Assembly: GCA_012031475.1 (NCBI GenBank)
Contig: JAAUTJ010000342.1
Span: 1 to 5,876, forward strand
Direction: 5' to 3'
Length of the DNA: 5,876 bases
Origin: Leptolyngbyaceae cyanobacterium SM1_3_5
GTDB taxonomy: Bacteria > Cyanobacteriota > Cyanobacteriia > Elainellales > Elainellaceae
Position 1 is the first letter of the stretch. Every line of letters begins with the position of its first letter. The position numbers and the translations under genes are program-made. Positions 5,776-5,876 of the stretch are shown here, in pieces. Below the pieces are notes generated by a model. The model ran no database searches. It was not told the DNA's origin and saw only the letters and a program-made list of their open reading frames with translations.

Positions 5776-5876
5776 GCCTTTTAATCCAGCAAGATCGGTT
5801 GATTGAACAACCTGAAAACCTAACTTTTTCGATTACAGGTGTTAGTAACGCTTCGATCGGTGCAATCAACACAAAT
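5418..5876 (+). pseudogene. True continuation of the second RTX gene: cap end plus Calx-beta domain (partial)
   Basis: The frame beginning TTC at 5418 is open for 153 codons to the window end. It completes the RTX cap (FDRDGSGGFFARQRVAVFSS, then LLLSHRDIFAFDD), passes a proline/alanine linker (about 5529-5564) and enters a Calx-beta domain (5565 onward). Landmarks are IVQFSQNTAYQANENAG, GGTARRGADYSAAGSRF, VNFAPGERSKTVSLLI and RLIEQPENLTFSI, closing with ASIGAI. Calx-beta is a calcium-binding immunoglobulin-like fold found as tandem modules in large bacterial surface proteins, so more copies or repeats are likely beyond the window. The upstream part is in the frame of 4363, so a single base is missing between about 5409 and 5420. 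Comparison with the minus-strand relic (TGTATTTCGATCG there, TGTATTCGATCG here) places it in the T-run at 5418-5419. Confidence 0.8.
5436..5465 (+). other. Strong hairpin inside the second RTX gene, just after the frame break
   Basis: 5436-5448 (GGCGGATTCTTTG) pairs with 5454-5465 (CAAAGAGTCGCC) across a 5-base loop, giving 12 pairs (one T-G wobble) and one bulged G. It starts 20 bases after the T6 run at 5409-5414. It may be chance structure forced by codon choice; it matters because a slippery sequence lies upstream (see findings). Confidence 0.5.

Noticed and set aside
1..5876. CRISPR array, tRNA/rRNA genes, insertion sequences or attachment sites
   Set aside because: I looked for regular direct repeats with spacers, tRNA-like folds, transposase-like proteins and terminal inverted repeats and saw none. 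The regular repeats present are coding RTX repeats.

Overview
The window looks like cyanobacterial chromosome. It carries five perfect copies of the octamer GCGATCGC (HIP1), many more CGATCG cores, and protein families typical of filamentous and other large-genome cyanobacteria: RTX-type calcium-binding beta-roll proteins, a TPR-CHAT protein and a Calx-beta domain. I cannot assign a genus.

Layout. 1-410 is non-coding and holds a tandem 20-bp direct repeat followed by a sigma70-like promoter. 411-1316 (+) is a complete 301-residue protein made almost entirely of calcium-binding repeats that alternate between two unit types. A strong hairpin terminator (1346-1382) follows and can serve both strands. 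On the minus strand, 1389-1583 is a short relic of the C-terminal cap of another RTX-type protein. 1669-4258 (+) is one long exported TPR-CHAT gene that is out of frame as given. Its N-terminal TPR part (frame of 1669) and its C-terminal CHAT peptidase-like part (frame of 3086) are both well conserved. They are separated by a stretch with three missing bases and seven extra bases; undoing all ten gives a continuous 861-residue protein. 4363 to the window end (+) is a second RTX protein. Its frame breaks near 5418, and the correct downstream frame continues as a Calx-beta domain that runs off the window.

How the genes may work together. All three main genes point the same way and appear to encode exported or surface proteins: two calcium-binding beta-roll proteins flanking a signal-peptide-bearing TPR-CHAT protein with an intact His/Cys pair. 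A functional link, for example a cell-surface protease acting on or near RTX proteins, is only inference from position.

Main caution. At least eleven single-base indels fall in two genes within about 2.8 kb, several in homopolymers. Either this stretch is poorly sequenced or both genes are decaying. The as-read ends of the open frames (after about 2610 in the first and after about 5418 in the second) are not real protein sequence.
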